DNA from: JAVJRN01 sp040218415
GTDB taxonomy: Bacteria; Bacteroidota; Bacteroidia; Cytophagales; Cyclobacteriaceae
Reading direction: 5' to 3'
NCBI GenBank assembly: GCA_040218415.1
Contig: JAVJRN010000081.1
Coordinates: 186,001-250,000, forward strand
DNA: 64,000 nt
Shown here: positions 1 through 9,275 of the stretch, piece after piece
Numbering within the stretch: the stretch's first letter is position 1
Layout of the letters: every line of letters starts with the position of its first letter
The notes under the pieces: generated by a model
The model's database searches: none
The model's input: only the letters and a program-made list of their open reading frames with translations
What the model was told of the DNA's origin: nothing
Translations under genes and position numbers: made by a program

Positions 1-187
1 TATTTAAATCACATTCATCAAATTGAGCTGTATATTTTGAACATCCCTATCATCCATTGTTTTCTTATCAATGATCTGGACTTCAGCGAATTTTTCCAAA
101 TAAGATATAGCGTTTAATCAATTAACATTCATGTCCGCGTTACAATTTGATATAGGCAAAAATCAAATTCACACAACGAAATTGTAT
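1..187. other. Window-edge spacer, no confident gene
   Basis: This AT-rich stretch lies downstream of the minus-strand TraB-like gene. On the minus strand about 35 codons are open and end in a stop near position 4, but an in-frame stop precedes them and no good start codon is visible. It could be the decayed 3' end of a gene or chance. I do not call it. Confidence 0.3.
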
Positions 188-1063
188 CTATTGAGGCGAT
201 TCTTTAGGTATGGGTTTTACGGTATAACCTTCTTTTTTCAATAAATTAATTATTCCATTATCTGAACCTAAATGCGCTGCACCCACTGCGAAAAATGTCG
301 GTTTTTCCTCAGCGAAAGCTACTATTGAGCTGATCCATTTTTTATTGCGATTATCAAGAAGCTCTTCCGTAAGTTCCGCGTACTCAGGGTAATTATTCAT
401 TTGACTTTGAATTTCAGACAAATTTTCGGTCTTGTAACTCAACACAAGTTCTCTAATATTGTTTTTGAACTGCTCCTCATCTGAGGCATATTTCACTAGC
501 CAATCCAATTGTTCTTTTTCAGGGACTTTATCGAAAATACCAATTTGATCGGTTAACAGCTCAAGTCCAAGAACTTCCTTTTCTTCTTTTTTCGCTAGTT
601 CCATAAGGCTTAATTCATAAGAGGCGGGCTGTGGACAATCAAGGCCTTTCATAAACATCATGGAGAGAAGAACGAAAGGCTTCAATATGCCTAATTGCGA
701 CATATCCGACTGATAATGTTTTTGATAAAATTTATTGAGTGTAGCTAACTCGTCTTCATTGAGTAATGAGCTTAGGTTCTTCATTCCTGAATTGATGGAG
801 AGTTGTTGCATTTCTGTGGCGAATTGGGGATCGTCCATGTCAAGTTCCAAAACCAGTCTGTCAGTTTTTGCAAAGGATTTTGTGATTCTCGCTGTGAGTG
901 CAAGATCATCAGGACATACGGTATGGATAGTGCCGAAAACGTAGGAAGGTGCTTTCAACGTCTTTCCTGAAATTTCCCATAAGACTGAATTTTGGTTTTG
1001 TCCAAAGCAACTAATAAATGAAAAGAATAAAGCAAGTCCAAAATAATATCTTAAATTTTTCAT
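188..1063 (-). CDS. TraB/GumN family protein
   Basis: A 291-residue exported protein of the TraB/GumN family, whose members are thought to be metal-dependent peptidase-like proteins; the biochemical role in bacteria is poorly defined. The N-terminus is a signal peptide or lipoprotein-like leader (hydrophobic to about residue 20, with a Cys at 19). The two family hallmarks are present: a GTIH motif at residues 44-47 near the N-terminus and a GAAH motif in the C-terminal FFAVGAAHLG stretch (around 256-265). Length is normal for the family. It is transcribed alone and points towards the window edge. Family assignment is secure; substrate and partner are unknown. Confidence 0.88.
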   Translation of the reverse strand: MKNLRYYFGLALFFSFISCFGQNQNSVLWEISGKTLKAPSYVFGTIHTVCPDDLALTARITKSFAKTDRLVLELDMDDPQFATEMQQLSINSGMKNLSSLLNEDELATLNKFYQKHYQSDMSQLGILKPFVLLSMMFMKGLDCPQPASYELSLMELAKKEEKEVLGLELLTDQIGIFDKVPEKEQLDWLVKYASDEEQFKNNIRELVLSYKTENLSEIQSQMNNYPEYAELTEELLDNRNKKWISSIVAFAEEKPTFFAVGAAHLGSDNGIINLLKKEGYTVKPIPKESPQ

Positions 1064-1182
1064 AAGAGTAAGGTTTAAATTAAGAATCGTCTCATAAGTA
1101 TCTATATGATTGGTTTTCTTACATCTTCCTGAAAAATTTGTGATTTTTCTTCTTTTTCCTGTTTAGTTCCTTTTTAATCGCA

Positions 1183-1253
1183 GGGCGATAGCCCAAAAGG
1201 TCAAATTCCCCGATGCTCTGCGTCGGAAGCTAGGGTCAAGGGTTCTACCCTTG
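1183..1253. repeat. Cluster of three GC-rich small hairpins
   Basis: Three perfect inverted repeats follow one another in an otherwise AT-rich spacer: gggc/gccc (1183-1194), ccga/tcgg (1210-1226) and caagggt/acccttg (1237-1253, 3-nt loop). The local base composition is clearly more GC-rich than the flanks. It could be a dispersed intergenic repeat, a remnant of a mobile element, or an RNA structure. No run of T follows, so a standard terminator is unlikely. Confidence 0.4.
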
Positions 1254-1334
1254 GGTTTAACACTATTTATTTAAAAGTTTAGAGACAAAACTGTAAGAAA
1301 TTTAGAGCACCTATTACTTATAGTGAAAAGCTTC

Positions 1335-1727
1335 ATGAAAAAACCGTGGCAATTAGGCTCATTATTCATTTTATTAACAATAATTAATTACAGTTGTATG
1401 GAAGATCAGATCGAAATATCAGGAACATTTGATGCAGTTTTAATAAACTCTTCAAATCAAAAGTTACTTTTTCTTTATGAGGATAAATTATTGAATAACC
1501 GAAATCAGGCTTTGGCCTACTTCGAAGGCAATGATCTTTATAATCAAATAGGTCAGAAATTAGCCTACATTCAAAAGGGCTCTATTTTTAATAGTCAGCA
1601 CCAAAAGCTTGGAAGTGTTCAAAATGAGGATTTGTTGAATTTCAATGGACAAAAGATCATGTCGATTAAAGGCAATACGATGGAGGATAAAACAAAAGTT
1701 GCTGCTTATTTTTTCTTTTTGTTTTAG
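1335..1727 (+). CDS. Small lipoprotein-like protein of unknown function
   Basis: A 130-residue protein, unrecognised. I chose the ATG at 1335 over the GTG at 1323 because it places MKK directly before the hydrophobic leader. The leader (about residues 7-20) ends in YSC, an imperfect lipobox, suggesting an envelope lipoprotein. The mature part is rich in Asn, Gln and Leu and has a loose internal rhythm in which short segments with NxxxQKL or NGQKI recur about every 18-22 residues, reminiscent of a short beta-repeat. It ends in an unusual Phe-rich tail (YFFFLF). Flanked by a hairpin-rich spacer and a convergent peptidase gene. Function cannot be inferred. Confidence 0.5.
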   Translation: MKKPWQLGSLFILLTIINYSCMEDQIEISGTFDAVLINSSNQKLLFLYEDKLLNNRNQALAYFEGNDLYNQIGQKLAYIQKGSIFNSQHQKLGSVQNEDLLNFNGQKIMSIKGNTMEDKTKVAAYFFFLF

Positions 1728-1848
1728 TGGTGATTTAGCGTTTTGATTCTAGTTAGGAGCGTTTTTTTGCAGTTTTTTGAACCATCAAAATACCTATGGA
1801 TTATTGGCGATTCATATTCGTATGACTTCATTTCAAAGCAACGGGCAT

Positions 1849-1878
1849 AAAAAATCCGCTGGTGTGCACCAGCGGATT
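1849..1878 (-). terminator. Rho-independent terminator of the M16 peptidase gene
   Basis: A perfect 12-bp inverted repeat (1853-1864 with 1867-1878) lies 27 bp beyond the M16 stop codon. Read on the minus strand it is followed by a run of six T (plus-strand A at 1849-1854), the classical layout for a minus-strand terminator. Confidence 0.8.
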
Positions 1879-1905
1879 CTCAATTGATACTACTTTATAA
1901 AAAAA

Positions 1906-4686
1906 TTATTTATCCATATCCTTCTCAAAATCTCCTGCTTTCACTATCGAGATTTTGGATAAGTTCAAGTGCTTTTTCATCGCTGCATTAATGTCAGCCG
2001 CAGTGAGTGCATTTGCTTTGTCGTCAAGCTCCTGATCCCACATAATCGAACGATTAAGAAATTGGTAACCATTTAAAGTACGAGCTAAAGAGGCATCTTG
2101 CGCACGAGAAACTGTCCTTGATTGAAGCCACCCACTTTTAGCAGCAGCCACCTCTTCATCGGTAAATCCCTCGGTTACCACTTTAGTGATCTCTTCATTG
2201 AATGCGGCTTCAAGCTTTTCTACATTTTCTGGTGCATAGATGGCGTAGAAAGTAAAGCTTGCATCTTTATCTAAAGAGCTTGCATTAAAATTAGATCCAA
2301 CACCGTAGCTCAAACCCTCTTTTTGACGAATTCTTGTTGCCAGTCGTGAGTTTAGAAATCCACCTCCAAGCATAAAGTTACCCATGACAAGTGCAGGGTA
2401 ATCAGGATGTTGGTCATCCATTTCCAATTCTTGAATGCCTAAGAAAAAGGCGTTTGCTTTATCTGGAGTTAGAATATTTTCATTCAGCGTTTCAATATCT
2501 TTTACTTTTCCTGCAAGTCGCTCATAGTTGGCTTTGCTGGTCCATTCGCTGTATTGGTTTTTGAGTTTGGTTAAAATAACATCATCGTCAAAGTCACCCA
2601 CAATACTCACAGTTGCACCATTGGCGCCAAATATGGAGGTATAAAAACTTTTAACTTCGGCAAGTTTAACTGCTTTCAAAGCTGCTATGGACTCTTCAAA
2701 ACTCATGGCATAGCGAGGATCTGACTTGTCATAAGGTGTCAAGTATTTAGAAATTCTATTGACTGCTACTGCAGTAGGCTCGCTCAACTGTGATTCTATA
2801 CCCGTGATCTCTTGTAGTATCAGCTTATCAAACTCATCTTGTGGGAATACAGGATCCTTAAGGATTTCTGCCAAAAGATCCATCACAGCTGGTAAATTTT
2901 CTCGATTGGTTTCAACCGACACAATCAGAGAAGTTGCTCCGCCACCAATTCGAACATTCGCCTTTAATTTATCGAAGGCATCTGTTATTTCCTTGCGACT
3001 AAGGTTACTTGTCCCTTTGTCAAGCATGCTCGCCGTAATGTCGCCAATTGTGCCTTTGTTGGCTAAATTTTGCGCATCTCCATAACGTAAAGTCATCTGC
3101 AGTTGCACAGATTCACCACGCGTTTTCTTTGGCAAAAGGACTACCTTCATTCCATTATTGAAGGTATACATGCTGGTCCTAGATTTAATATTTGCAGGGG
3201 AAGGATCAAATTCCTCTCCAGCGGCAATTAGCGCGTTTCCTTTATAATCTTTGACCAAAGCCATTACATCTACTTCGGCAGGTATCTCCGTACGATCCGG
3301 ATTTTCGGTTGGTATGAATTGACCAATTGTTCTGTTATTAGGCTTTAAGTAGTTTTTTGCCACTTTCGCTACATCTTCAGCAGTTACGGCCTTGATACGA
3401 TCACGCATGATGAAGAACAATCTCCAGTCACCACTACCTATGTATTCGCTTAGTTGAAGGGCTATTCTTTCACTGGAGTTAAAAGAGAGCTCTATACCTT
3501 TGAGAATGCTGTTTTTTGCGCGTTCTATTTCTTCTTCGCTAGGCACTTCTATCATAACATTGTCGATAGCCGAAATCATAGCATCTTTGGCTTCTTCTAG
3601 TGATTTATCCTTTGGAACTTCGGCAAAGGCTAATAGAATACCAGGCTCTTTCCATTGAAAATTGAAGCTAAATGTGGTCGTGGCAAGTTTTGTGTCAACG
3701 AGTGCTTTATATAATCTACCGGAAGGGTCATTGCCCAAAACATCATTTAAAATCTCTATTGCAGCGGCATCTTCATGCGAGGAAGCGGCTGTTTTATAAC
3801 CAGCGCCAACCCATTGAGTATCGCCCACTCTCTTCACTGTCACAGTGCGCTCTCCGTCTTGCTGCGGATCACGGGTGTAGTGCTGCGGCAATACGCGATC
3901 AGGTTTTGGTATTGGTCCGAAGTACTCATTAACCATTTTTAAGGTCTTCTCTTCATCGAACTTACCAGCAACAACCAACACGGCATTGTCCGGCTGATAG
4001 TATTTTTTGTAAAAAGCTTGCAATCTATCGATAGGTACGTTCTCGATATCTGCTCTGGCACCAATCGTTGATTTACCGTAGTTGTGCCAATCAAAAGCGG
4101 CCGACATCATTCTCTGCCATAGCACTCGCCATGGATTGTTTTCTCCAGATTCGAACTCATTCCGAACCACGGTCATTTCACTATCAAGATCTTTTTTGGC
4201 AATGTAAGAGTTTACCATACGATCGGACTCCAAATCCAAAGCCCATTTCAAGTTTTCATCTGAAGCAGAGAAAGTCTCATAATAGTTAGTTCTATCTGTC
4301 CAAGTAGTACCATTTGGCCTAGCTCCATGCTCTGTAAGTTCTTTAGGAATATCCGGGTGATTTGGTGTTCCTTTAAATACCAAGTGCTCTAACAAATGCG
4401 CCATGCCCGTCTCACCATAGTTTTCGTGCTTTGAGCCAACTAAATAGGTGATATTGACTGTTGTAGTACTTTTTGTTTGATCTGGAAAAAGAAGTACTTT
4501 CATGCCATTGGCAAGTACATACTCAGTAATGCCTTCCACTGATGTGGTTTTTACAGGGTCAGGCAATGTGACAACTTGAGCTACTGGTGCTTTTTCTTCT
4601 TCTTTTTTCTTTTTCTTCTTTCTCTGCGCCAAACCTATTTGGGCAAGTGAAAGTATTACAATAATTAATAGGAACTTCTTTTGCAT
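1906..4686 (-). CDS. M16 family zinc metallopeptidase (insulinase/pitrilysin type), double domain
   Basis: A 926-residue exported peptidase with two M16 halves. A signal peptide (residues 1-20) is followed by a very basic stretch (QRKKKKKKEE) and the catalytic half, which carries the inverted zinc motif HxxEH at 97-101 (HLLEH) and the downstream glutamate ligand at 177 in RNEFE. The second half (about 490-926) resembles the non-catalytic partner, including the R-Y-type substrate-binding region in EGLSYGVGS. Such periplasmic enzymes degrade peptides in many Bacteroidota. Monocistronic, with a strong terminator just downstream. Family certain; substrate unknown. Confidence 0.93.
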   Translation of the reverse strand: MQKKFLLIIVILSLAQIGLAQRKKKKKKEEEKAPVAQVVTLPDPVKTTSVEGITEYVLANGMKVLLFPDQTKSTTTVNITYLVGSKHENYGETGMAHLLEHLVFKGTPNHPDIPKELTEHGARPNGTTWTDRTNYYETFSASDENLKWALDLESDRMVNSYIAKKDLDSEMTVVRNEFESGENNPWRVLWQRMMSAAFDWHNYGKSTIGARADIENVPIDRLQAFYKKYYQPDNAVLVVAGKFDEEKTLKMVNEYFGPIPKPDRVLPQHYTRDPQQDGERTVTVKRVGDTQWVGAGYKTAASSHEDAAAIEILNDVLGNDPSGRLYKALVDTKLATTTFSFNFQWKEPGILLAFAEVPKDKSLEEAKDAMISAIDNVMIEVPSEEEIERAKNSILKGIELSFNSSERIALQLSEYIGSGDWRLFFIMRDRIKAVTAEDVAKVAKNYLKPNNRTIGQFIPTENPDRTEIPAEVDVMALVKDYKGNALIAAGEEFDPSPANIKSRTSMYTFNNGMKVVLLPKKTRGESVQLQMTLRYGDAQNLANKGTIGDITASMLDKGTSNLSRKEITDAFDKLKANVRIGGGATSLIVSVETNRENLPAVMDLLAEILKDPVFPQDEFDKLILQEITGIESQLSEPTAVAVNRISKYLTPYDKSDPRYAMSFEESIAALKAVKLAEVKSFYTSIFGANGATVSIVGDFDDDVILTKLKNQYSEWTSKANYERLAGKVKDIETLNENILTPDKANAFFLGIQELEMDDQHPDYPALVMGNFMLGGGFLNSRLATRIRQKEGLSYGVGSNFNASSLDKDASFTFYAIYAPENVEKLEAAFNEEITKVVTEGFTDEEVAAAKSGWLQSRTVSRAQDASLARTLNGYQFLNRSIMWDQELDDKANALTAADINAAMKKHLNLSKISIVKAGDFEKDMDK

Positions 4687-5258
4687 ACGATAGAATTTTT
4701 AAGGTAAAATTTTGACTCTTTGAGACCAACAAGTTTTAGTTCTTATTGTTTTCTCTTGTCAAAAATAGACAAATACCGCTAAAGTGAAAATAAATCATAG
4801 CACATCATGTATGGTCTGCCATATTCAGTTTTATATAAAATCTATTCTAGAGGCTATACTTTTTTGTCAACACCAGTGCTTTTCAAGTTGTTTTCATCCT
4901 CAATGAACGCTTATGTTGCATTTATTTAAATTTGTTACTTTTTGTTGTGAAAATTGATTTAGAGACCTTTCAATTTCATAGTGCTAATTGGATCTAAGTT
5001 TTGAATCGCTTAGTCCACGCTTTTTTTAAATGATTCGGCATGCAATAGCTCAAGTTTTTAATTGAATTAGTCTGTAATCGCTTGAATGGTTCGTCGAATT
5101 TATAGCTCAATAAAAGGCGCCAGAACATGACTATTAGAAAGCAGTATTTCTTTTCACCAAAAATCAAATCATATTAATCAACGAAAGTGCTAGTTTTAAT
5201 CATCTTAACATTTGAAATATTTCAAGACCTTTCAGTTAGAAATTAGAATTTTGAATAA
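4687..5258. other. Intergenic region between divergent genes, no gene seen
   Basis: This 572-bp AT-rich gap separates the divergent M16 peptidase and VIT-family genes. No open frame of convincing composition, no tRNA-like fold and no strong inverted repeat was seen. A TAnnTTTG-type box for the minus strand lies at its left end (4760-4767). Confidence 0.5.
4760..4767 (-). promoter_or_regulatory. Candidate -7 box for the M16 peptidase gene
   Basis: Read on the minus strand this is TATTTTTG, an exact match to the Bacteroidota TAnnTTTG -7 consensus, about 75 bp upstream of the M16 start codon. A -33 TTG at the expected distance is not obvious, so support is limited. Confidence 0.28.
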
Positions 5259-5966
5259 ATGAGCGAGGCTAACGGCGATTACTTAGAAAACCACTATATA
5301 CATAGAAGTAACTGGCTGAGAGCTGCTGTTCTTGGCGCTAATGATGGGATATTATCTACTGCGAGTTTGGCAATAGGCGTGGCTGCCGCTAGTAGTACCA
5401 GAGATCCGATTGTATTGGCAACTCTTGCCGGGTTGGCCGCTGGAGCTTTGTCGATGGCTGCAGGAGAATATGTATCGGTGAGTTCTCAGACTGATATTGA
5501 GAAGGCAGATATTGAGCGCGAGAAAAAAGAACTTATAGACACTCCGGAAATAGAACTTCAAATGTTAGCAAAAATTTATCAAGATCGAGGTTTGAAGAAA
5601 GAGACCGCCATGGTGGTAGCTAAAGAACTTACAGCACGTGATGCTCTAGCTGCGCATGTAAGGGATGAGTTGGGAATCAATGAGATTAGCAAAGCGAATC
5701 CTATTCAGGCGGCATTTGCTTCAGGAGCAGCATTTACTGTTGGTGGAGTACTTCCATTTTTGGTGACGCTGTTTTTACCTCTACAAAATATGGAGTATTC
5801 CCTTTATGGGTTTTCTATCATTTTCCTTATGCTACTGGGAGGGTTGGCTGCCAGAGCGGGCGGATCCAATGTTATAATAGCCATTGTAAGAATCACCTTT
5901 TGGGGTACTATTGCTATGGGTTTAACAGCACTTGTGGGCTATCTTTTTGGAATTGATTTTGTTTAA
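5259..5966 (+). CDS. VIT1/CCC1 family iron/manganese transporter
   Basis: A 235-residue integral membrane protein of the VIT (vacuolar iron transporter, CCC1) family, which moves Fe2+ or Mn2+ out of the cytoplasm. Seen: the family signature HRSNWLRAAVLGANDGILST near residues 15-34, then a second helix with GALSMAAGEYVSVSSQ (about 60-76), a charged cytoplasmic metal-binding-type segment with many Glu residues (about 78-135), and three C-terminal helices. Length is typical. It stands alone between two divergent/convergent neighbours, with a hairpin after the stop. Metal specificity cannot be read from sequence. Confidence 0.9.
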   Translation: MSEANGDYLENHYIHRSNWLRAAVLGANDGILSTASLAIGVAAASSTRDPIVLATLAGLAAGALSMAAGEYVSVSSQTDIEKADIEREKKELIDTPEIELQMLAKIYQDRGLKKETAMVVAKELTARDALAAHVRDELGINEISKANPIQAAFASGAAFTVGGVLPFLVTLFLPLQNMEYSLYGFSIIFLMLLGGLAARAGGSNVIIAIVRITFWGTIAMGLTALVGYLFGIDFV

Positions 5967-5985
5967 AACTGACTGAAATCATTTG

Positions 5986-6021
5986 GATTGTCTATCTAGT
6001 TTTAAAACTAAATAGACAATC
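5986..6021. terminator. Hairpin between convergent VIT transporter and glmS
   Basis: An inverted repeat of 10 bp plus 7 bp separated by one mismatch (5986-5995 with 6012-6021; 5997-6003 with 6004-6010) sits between two converging genes. There is no long T-run on either side, so it may be a weak bidirectional terminator or an RNA 3'-end stabiliser. Confidence 0.5.
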
Positions 6022-6088
6022 AAGGTTTTGATTGAAAATAGCATTCAGCCTCGTTGTAAATGCGCCTTTACTTTAAATTAAATTTCGA

Positions 6089-7924
6089 CTATTCTACGGT
6101 CACCGATTTTGCCAAGTTTCTCGGTTGATCAACATTACAACCTCTCATGATGGCGATGTGATAAGACAGAAGTTGCAAAGGAATCACTGATAACAATGGA
6201 GCCAATTGCTCAGGTGCTTCAGGTACTTCAATGACATGGTCAGCCATGTTCTTAATTATTGTGTCTCCTTCGGTTACAATGGCAATCACCTTACCTTTTC
6301 TTGATTTCACCTCTTGAATATTAGAAATGATTTTTTCATAAGAACTGTCTCTTGTGGCAATAAACACAACAGGCATATTTTCATCAATAAGAGCAATTGG
6401 TCCGTGCTTCATTTCAGCGGCCGGATAGCCCTCTGCATGTATATAAGAGATTTCTTTGAGTTTCAATGCCCCTTCAAGTGCCACGGGAAAGTTGTAACCA
6501 CGACCCAGATAAAGAAAATTTGAGGCATCCTTAAATAACCTGCTTATTTCTTCTATTTGGTCATTGTATTGCAAGCATTTTTTGACTTTTTGGGGAATAG
6601 CGTTTAATTCGAAAAGCATGCCGCGATAGGTCTCCTCAGAAATGGTGTGTTTGATGTGTGCAATACGCAATGCAATCATTGATAGCACGGTGATTTGTGC
6701 GGTAAATGCCTTAGTAGATGCCACACCAATTTCAGGGCCTGCATGCAAGTAAGCACCCTCATGGGTTGCCCGCGATATCGAAGATCCAACCGTGTTTACA
6801 ATACCATAAACTATTGCACCTTTAGATTTCGCTAGTTCTATAGCGGCAAGGGTATCTGCAGTTTCTCCAGATTGTGAAATTGCAAAAATGATATCTCCAG
6901 GCTCAATGATTGGGTTTCTGTACCTAAACTCTGAGGCATATTCAACTTCAACAGAAATACGGCAAAGATCTTCAATGATGTATTCTGCAACCAAACCAGC
7001 ATGCCAAGATGTACCGCAAGCAATGATGGTTATTTTTTTAGCGTTGATTAATTCACTCGCATACTGTCGGATTCCTCCCAAGGCAAGGAAACCTTCTTCA
7101 GCTTTTAATCTCCCCCTCATACAGTCTGCGATTGAGTTGGGTTGTTCAAATATTTCTTTGAGCATAAAATGCTCGTATCCACTCTTTTCAATGGTATCTA
7201 ACTCTAAATCCAGCTTTTGTATAAGTGGAGATTGAGGCATATCATTGAGGTCTACCGTTTTGAACCCTTCTCTGGTAATAACAGATATTTCCTCATCGTC
7301 TAAGTACACAACTTTATTGGTGTACTCTATTATTGGTGTAGCATCGGAAGCAATAAAAAACTCACCTTCACCTATACCCAGAACCATCGGACTACCTTTT
7401 CTGGCTGCAATTAGCTTGTCAGGGTTATCTGCCGAAATGATCACAATGGCATATGCACCGACTACTTTCGTTAACGCTATTCTCACAGCGTCTTCAAGAT
7501 CTAATGAAGTGGTTTTCTGTAAATCCTCGATAAATTTAATAAAGACTTCAGTATCAGTATCGGAGGTAAAAGTGTATCCTTTGTTGACTAGATCCTCCTT
7601 TAAGGTGCCATAGTTTTCTATTATTCCATTATGAATAATAGCAAGCCTTTCGTTTTGGGAATAATGTGGATGAGCATTACGGTCGTTAGGTTCTCCATGA
7701 GTGGCCCATCTGGTATGGCCTATCCCTACGGTGCTTTGATGATTAGGATTAAGAATTGTTTCTAGTTCTTTTACTTTACCTTTTTTCTTAAAGGTTTCAA
7801 TATTTCCGTCACCGATCAATGCTATACCGGCACTGTCATAACCTCTATACTCCAATCGTTTTAATCCGTTAATTAAAATTTCTTGGGCAGGTCTATGACC
7901 AATGTATGCTACAATTCCGCACAT
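6089..7924 (-). CDS. glmS: Glutamine--fructose-6-phosphate aminotransferase (isomerizing)
   Basis: Makes glucosamine-6-phosphate from fructose-6-phosphate and glutamine, the first committed step of UDP-GlcNAc, peptidoglycan and LPS synthesis. The 611-residue length is standard. The catalytic Cys2 follows Met1 in MCGIVAYIG; the class II glutaminase domain spans roughly 1-240; two SIS sugar-isomerase domains follow, with CGTSWHAG and SQSGETADT motifs around 300-360; the C-terminus NLAKSVTVE is the conserved end that closes the active site. It starts 12 bp after the DUF4270 lipoprotein gene and is probably cotranscribed with it. No glmS ribozyme-like leader is evident. Confidence 0.97.
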   Translation of the reverse strand: MCGIVAYIGHRPAQEILINGLKRLEYRGYDSAGIALIGDGNIETFKKKGKVKELETILNPNHQSTVGIGHTRWATHGEPNDRNAHPHYSQNERLAIIHNGIIENYGTLKEDLVNKGYTFTSDTDTEVFIKFIEDLQKTTSLDLEDAVRIALTKVVGAYAIVIISADNPDKLIAARKGSPMVLGIGEGEFFIASDATPIIEYTNKVVYLDDEEISVITREGFKTVDLNDMPQSPLIQKLDLELDTIEKSGYEHFMLKEIFEQPNSIADCMRGRLKAEEGFLALGGIRQYASELINAKKITIIACGTSWHAGLVAEYIIEDLCRISVEVEYASEFRYRNPIIEPGDIIFAISQSGETADTLAAIELAKSKGAIVYGIVNTVGSSISRATHEGAYLHAGPEIGVASTKAFTAQITVLSMIALRIAHIKHTISEETYRGMLFELNAIPQKVKKCLQYNDQIEEISRLFKDASNFLYLGRGYNFPVALEGALKLKEISYIHAEGYPAAEMKHGPIALIDENMPVVFIATRDSSYEKIISNIQEVKSRKGKVIAIVTEGDTIIKNMADHVIEVPEAPEQLAPLLSVIPLQLLSYHIAIMRGCNVDQPRNLAKSVTVE

Positions 7925-7936
7925 GATTTTATGTAT

Positions 7937-9274
7937 TTACTTTAGCGATGTATAATAAACTCTTAATTTGACCTCTTCATTGATAAACGAAGTTTGATTT
8001 AGGCTCATTGACCTTGAGGGCATAACAACAATTTCCTTTGTGATAAAATCTGCATCAGCGCGCGCATTATCTACAAGTATTTGAGTGAAAAAGGTTGTAG
8101 TACCTTGATAAATTTGAGTTTCACTGTTTCTTCCGACAGAAAGAAAGGTCTGATTAAGATTTGATATGTATGAATTTTCTGTGAGAATACCTTTATCTAT
8201 ACCACTTCCACCTATAGCACCTGCAGCATTAATGCGATTATTGTCTTTGATGAAAAAGAAATAAAGAAAATCTACTGGATTTATATATCCGCCATCAAGG
8301 TTAGAATATCCTAATTTCAGTTCTGACCGATTAATTATTATCTCTTGATTAGCATCAAAAAAATCAGTCATAGGAGTAATATCTATTTTGGCATAAAGGC
8401 CAGCCAATGAATTTAAATATGCTCGGTTGGGATCAGAAAAAGAGTCATAATCATTGACAAGACTTGATAATTTAGTTGATGACCGATCTCTTTCTATATA
8501 CGTATAATGCGCATCCGTGCCATTTCCAGAAATCATATCAAAAATGTAAGTTGACGGATTGCCATTCTCATCTTGAAAGTTGATGTATATTCCTGTAGTG
8601 TCCTCCGACAAATCCACCGAAAACAATGCTCTTGTATTGTTGGAAACAAATACTAATGGATCGTAGTGATACAAGGAAAATAAAAGTGAGTCACGATACA
8701 ACGAATCTGTATTGGTCAATCTAAGCCTTTCAAATAAGAAATCCCCGAATTGATCGTTTAGCGGTATTTCAAGGACGCTATCTAAGTCTGGATTAAAATC
8801 GAAAACTAAATCTCCAATACTTTCTGTGGAATATTCTGTAAATCGATTACTTAAATACACAACTGGTTTAAACAGTGTGTCTTTCGCTGTGTGCACAGAA
8901 ATTGATTGATTGTTAGCTACATTGACTGACTTAAAATCAGTTATTTTAACTATCAAACTGGCATCAATAAATCGATCGTTTATTTCTGGTAGGTCGCCTG
9001 TTGCTGAAATCTTCTGGTTATAATTGGTGTAACCAGTCGCAGTGACCTTCCCACTAATCGAGTCTTCATAAGAGCCAAACACAATGTTATTTTGATTCTC
9101 AGCTCTCAAGCTATCGATCAATATGGTAGATACGGGAAGTGTAAAATCAACAAACGTTAATTGCACGTTCGTATTCTCACTATCTACTTCTAATCCGAGT
9201 TCACCCGGGTCATCACAGGCAAAAAAAAACGGGATTAGTAGAAGCACCAATCCCGACTTTGTGAAATAATTCAT
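7937..9274 (-). CDS. DUF4270 family lipoprotein
   Basis: A 445-residue envelope lipoprotein of the DUF4270 family, widespread in Bacteroidota and without known function. I start it at the ATG at 9274 (MNYFTKSG), giving a signal peptide with lipobox FFFAC and acylated Cys at about residue 20; the longer frame upstream would run into the preceding gene. The mature protein is beta-rich, beginning DDPGELGLEVD and containing FGSYEDSISGKVTATGYTNY, typical of the family. One base separates it from the upstream GT5-like gene and 12 bp from glmS, so it belongs to a three-gene unit. Role could be envelope-glycan related, by association only. Confidence 0.85.
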   Translation of the reverse strand: MNYFTKSGLVLLLIPFFFACDDPGELGLEVDSENTNVQLTFVDFTLPVSTILIDSLRAENQNNIVFGSYEDSISGKVTATGYTNYNQKISATGDLPEINDRFIDASLIVKITDFKSVNVANNQSISVHTAKDTLFKPVVYLSNRFTEYSTESIGDLVFDFNPDLDSVLEIPLNDQFGDFLFERLRLTNTDSLYRDSLLFSLYHYDPLVFVSNNTRALFSVDLSEDTTGIYINFQDENGNPSTYIFDMISGNGTDAHYTYIERDRSSTKLSSLVNDYDSFSDPNRAYLNSLAGLYAKIDITPMTDFFDANQEIIINRSELKLGYSNLDGGYINPVDFLYFFFIKDNNRINAAGAIGGSGIDKGILTENSYISNLNQTFLSVGRNSETQIYQGTTTFFTQILVDNARADADFITKEIVVMPSRSMSLNQTSFINEEVKLRVYYTSLK

Positions 9275-9275
9275 T

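Noticed and set aside
4590..4626. Lysine-rich low-complexity tract in the M16 gene as a possible frameshift or sequencing error
   Set aside because: The frame stays open through it, and the preceding signal peptide and following domain are in the same frame.
4687..5258. Possible small gene or RNA in the M16/VIT spacer
   Set aside because: No tRNA fold, no strong stem, and no open frame with protein-like composition.
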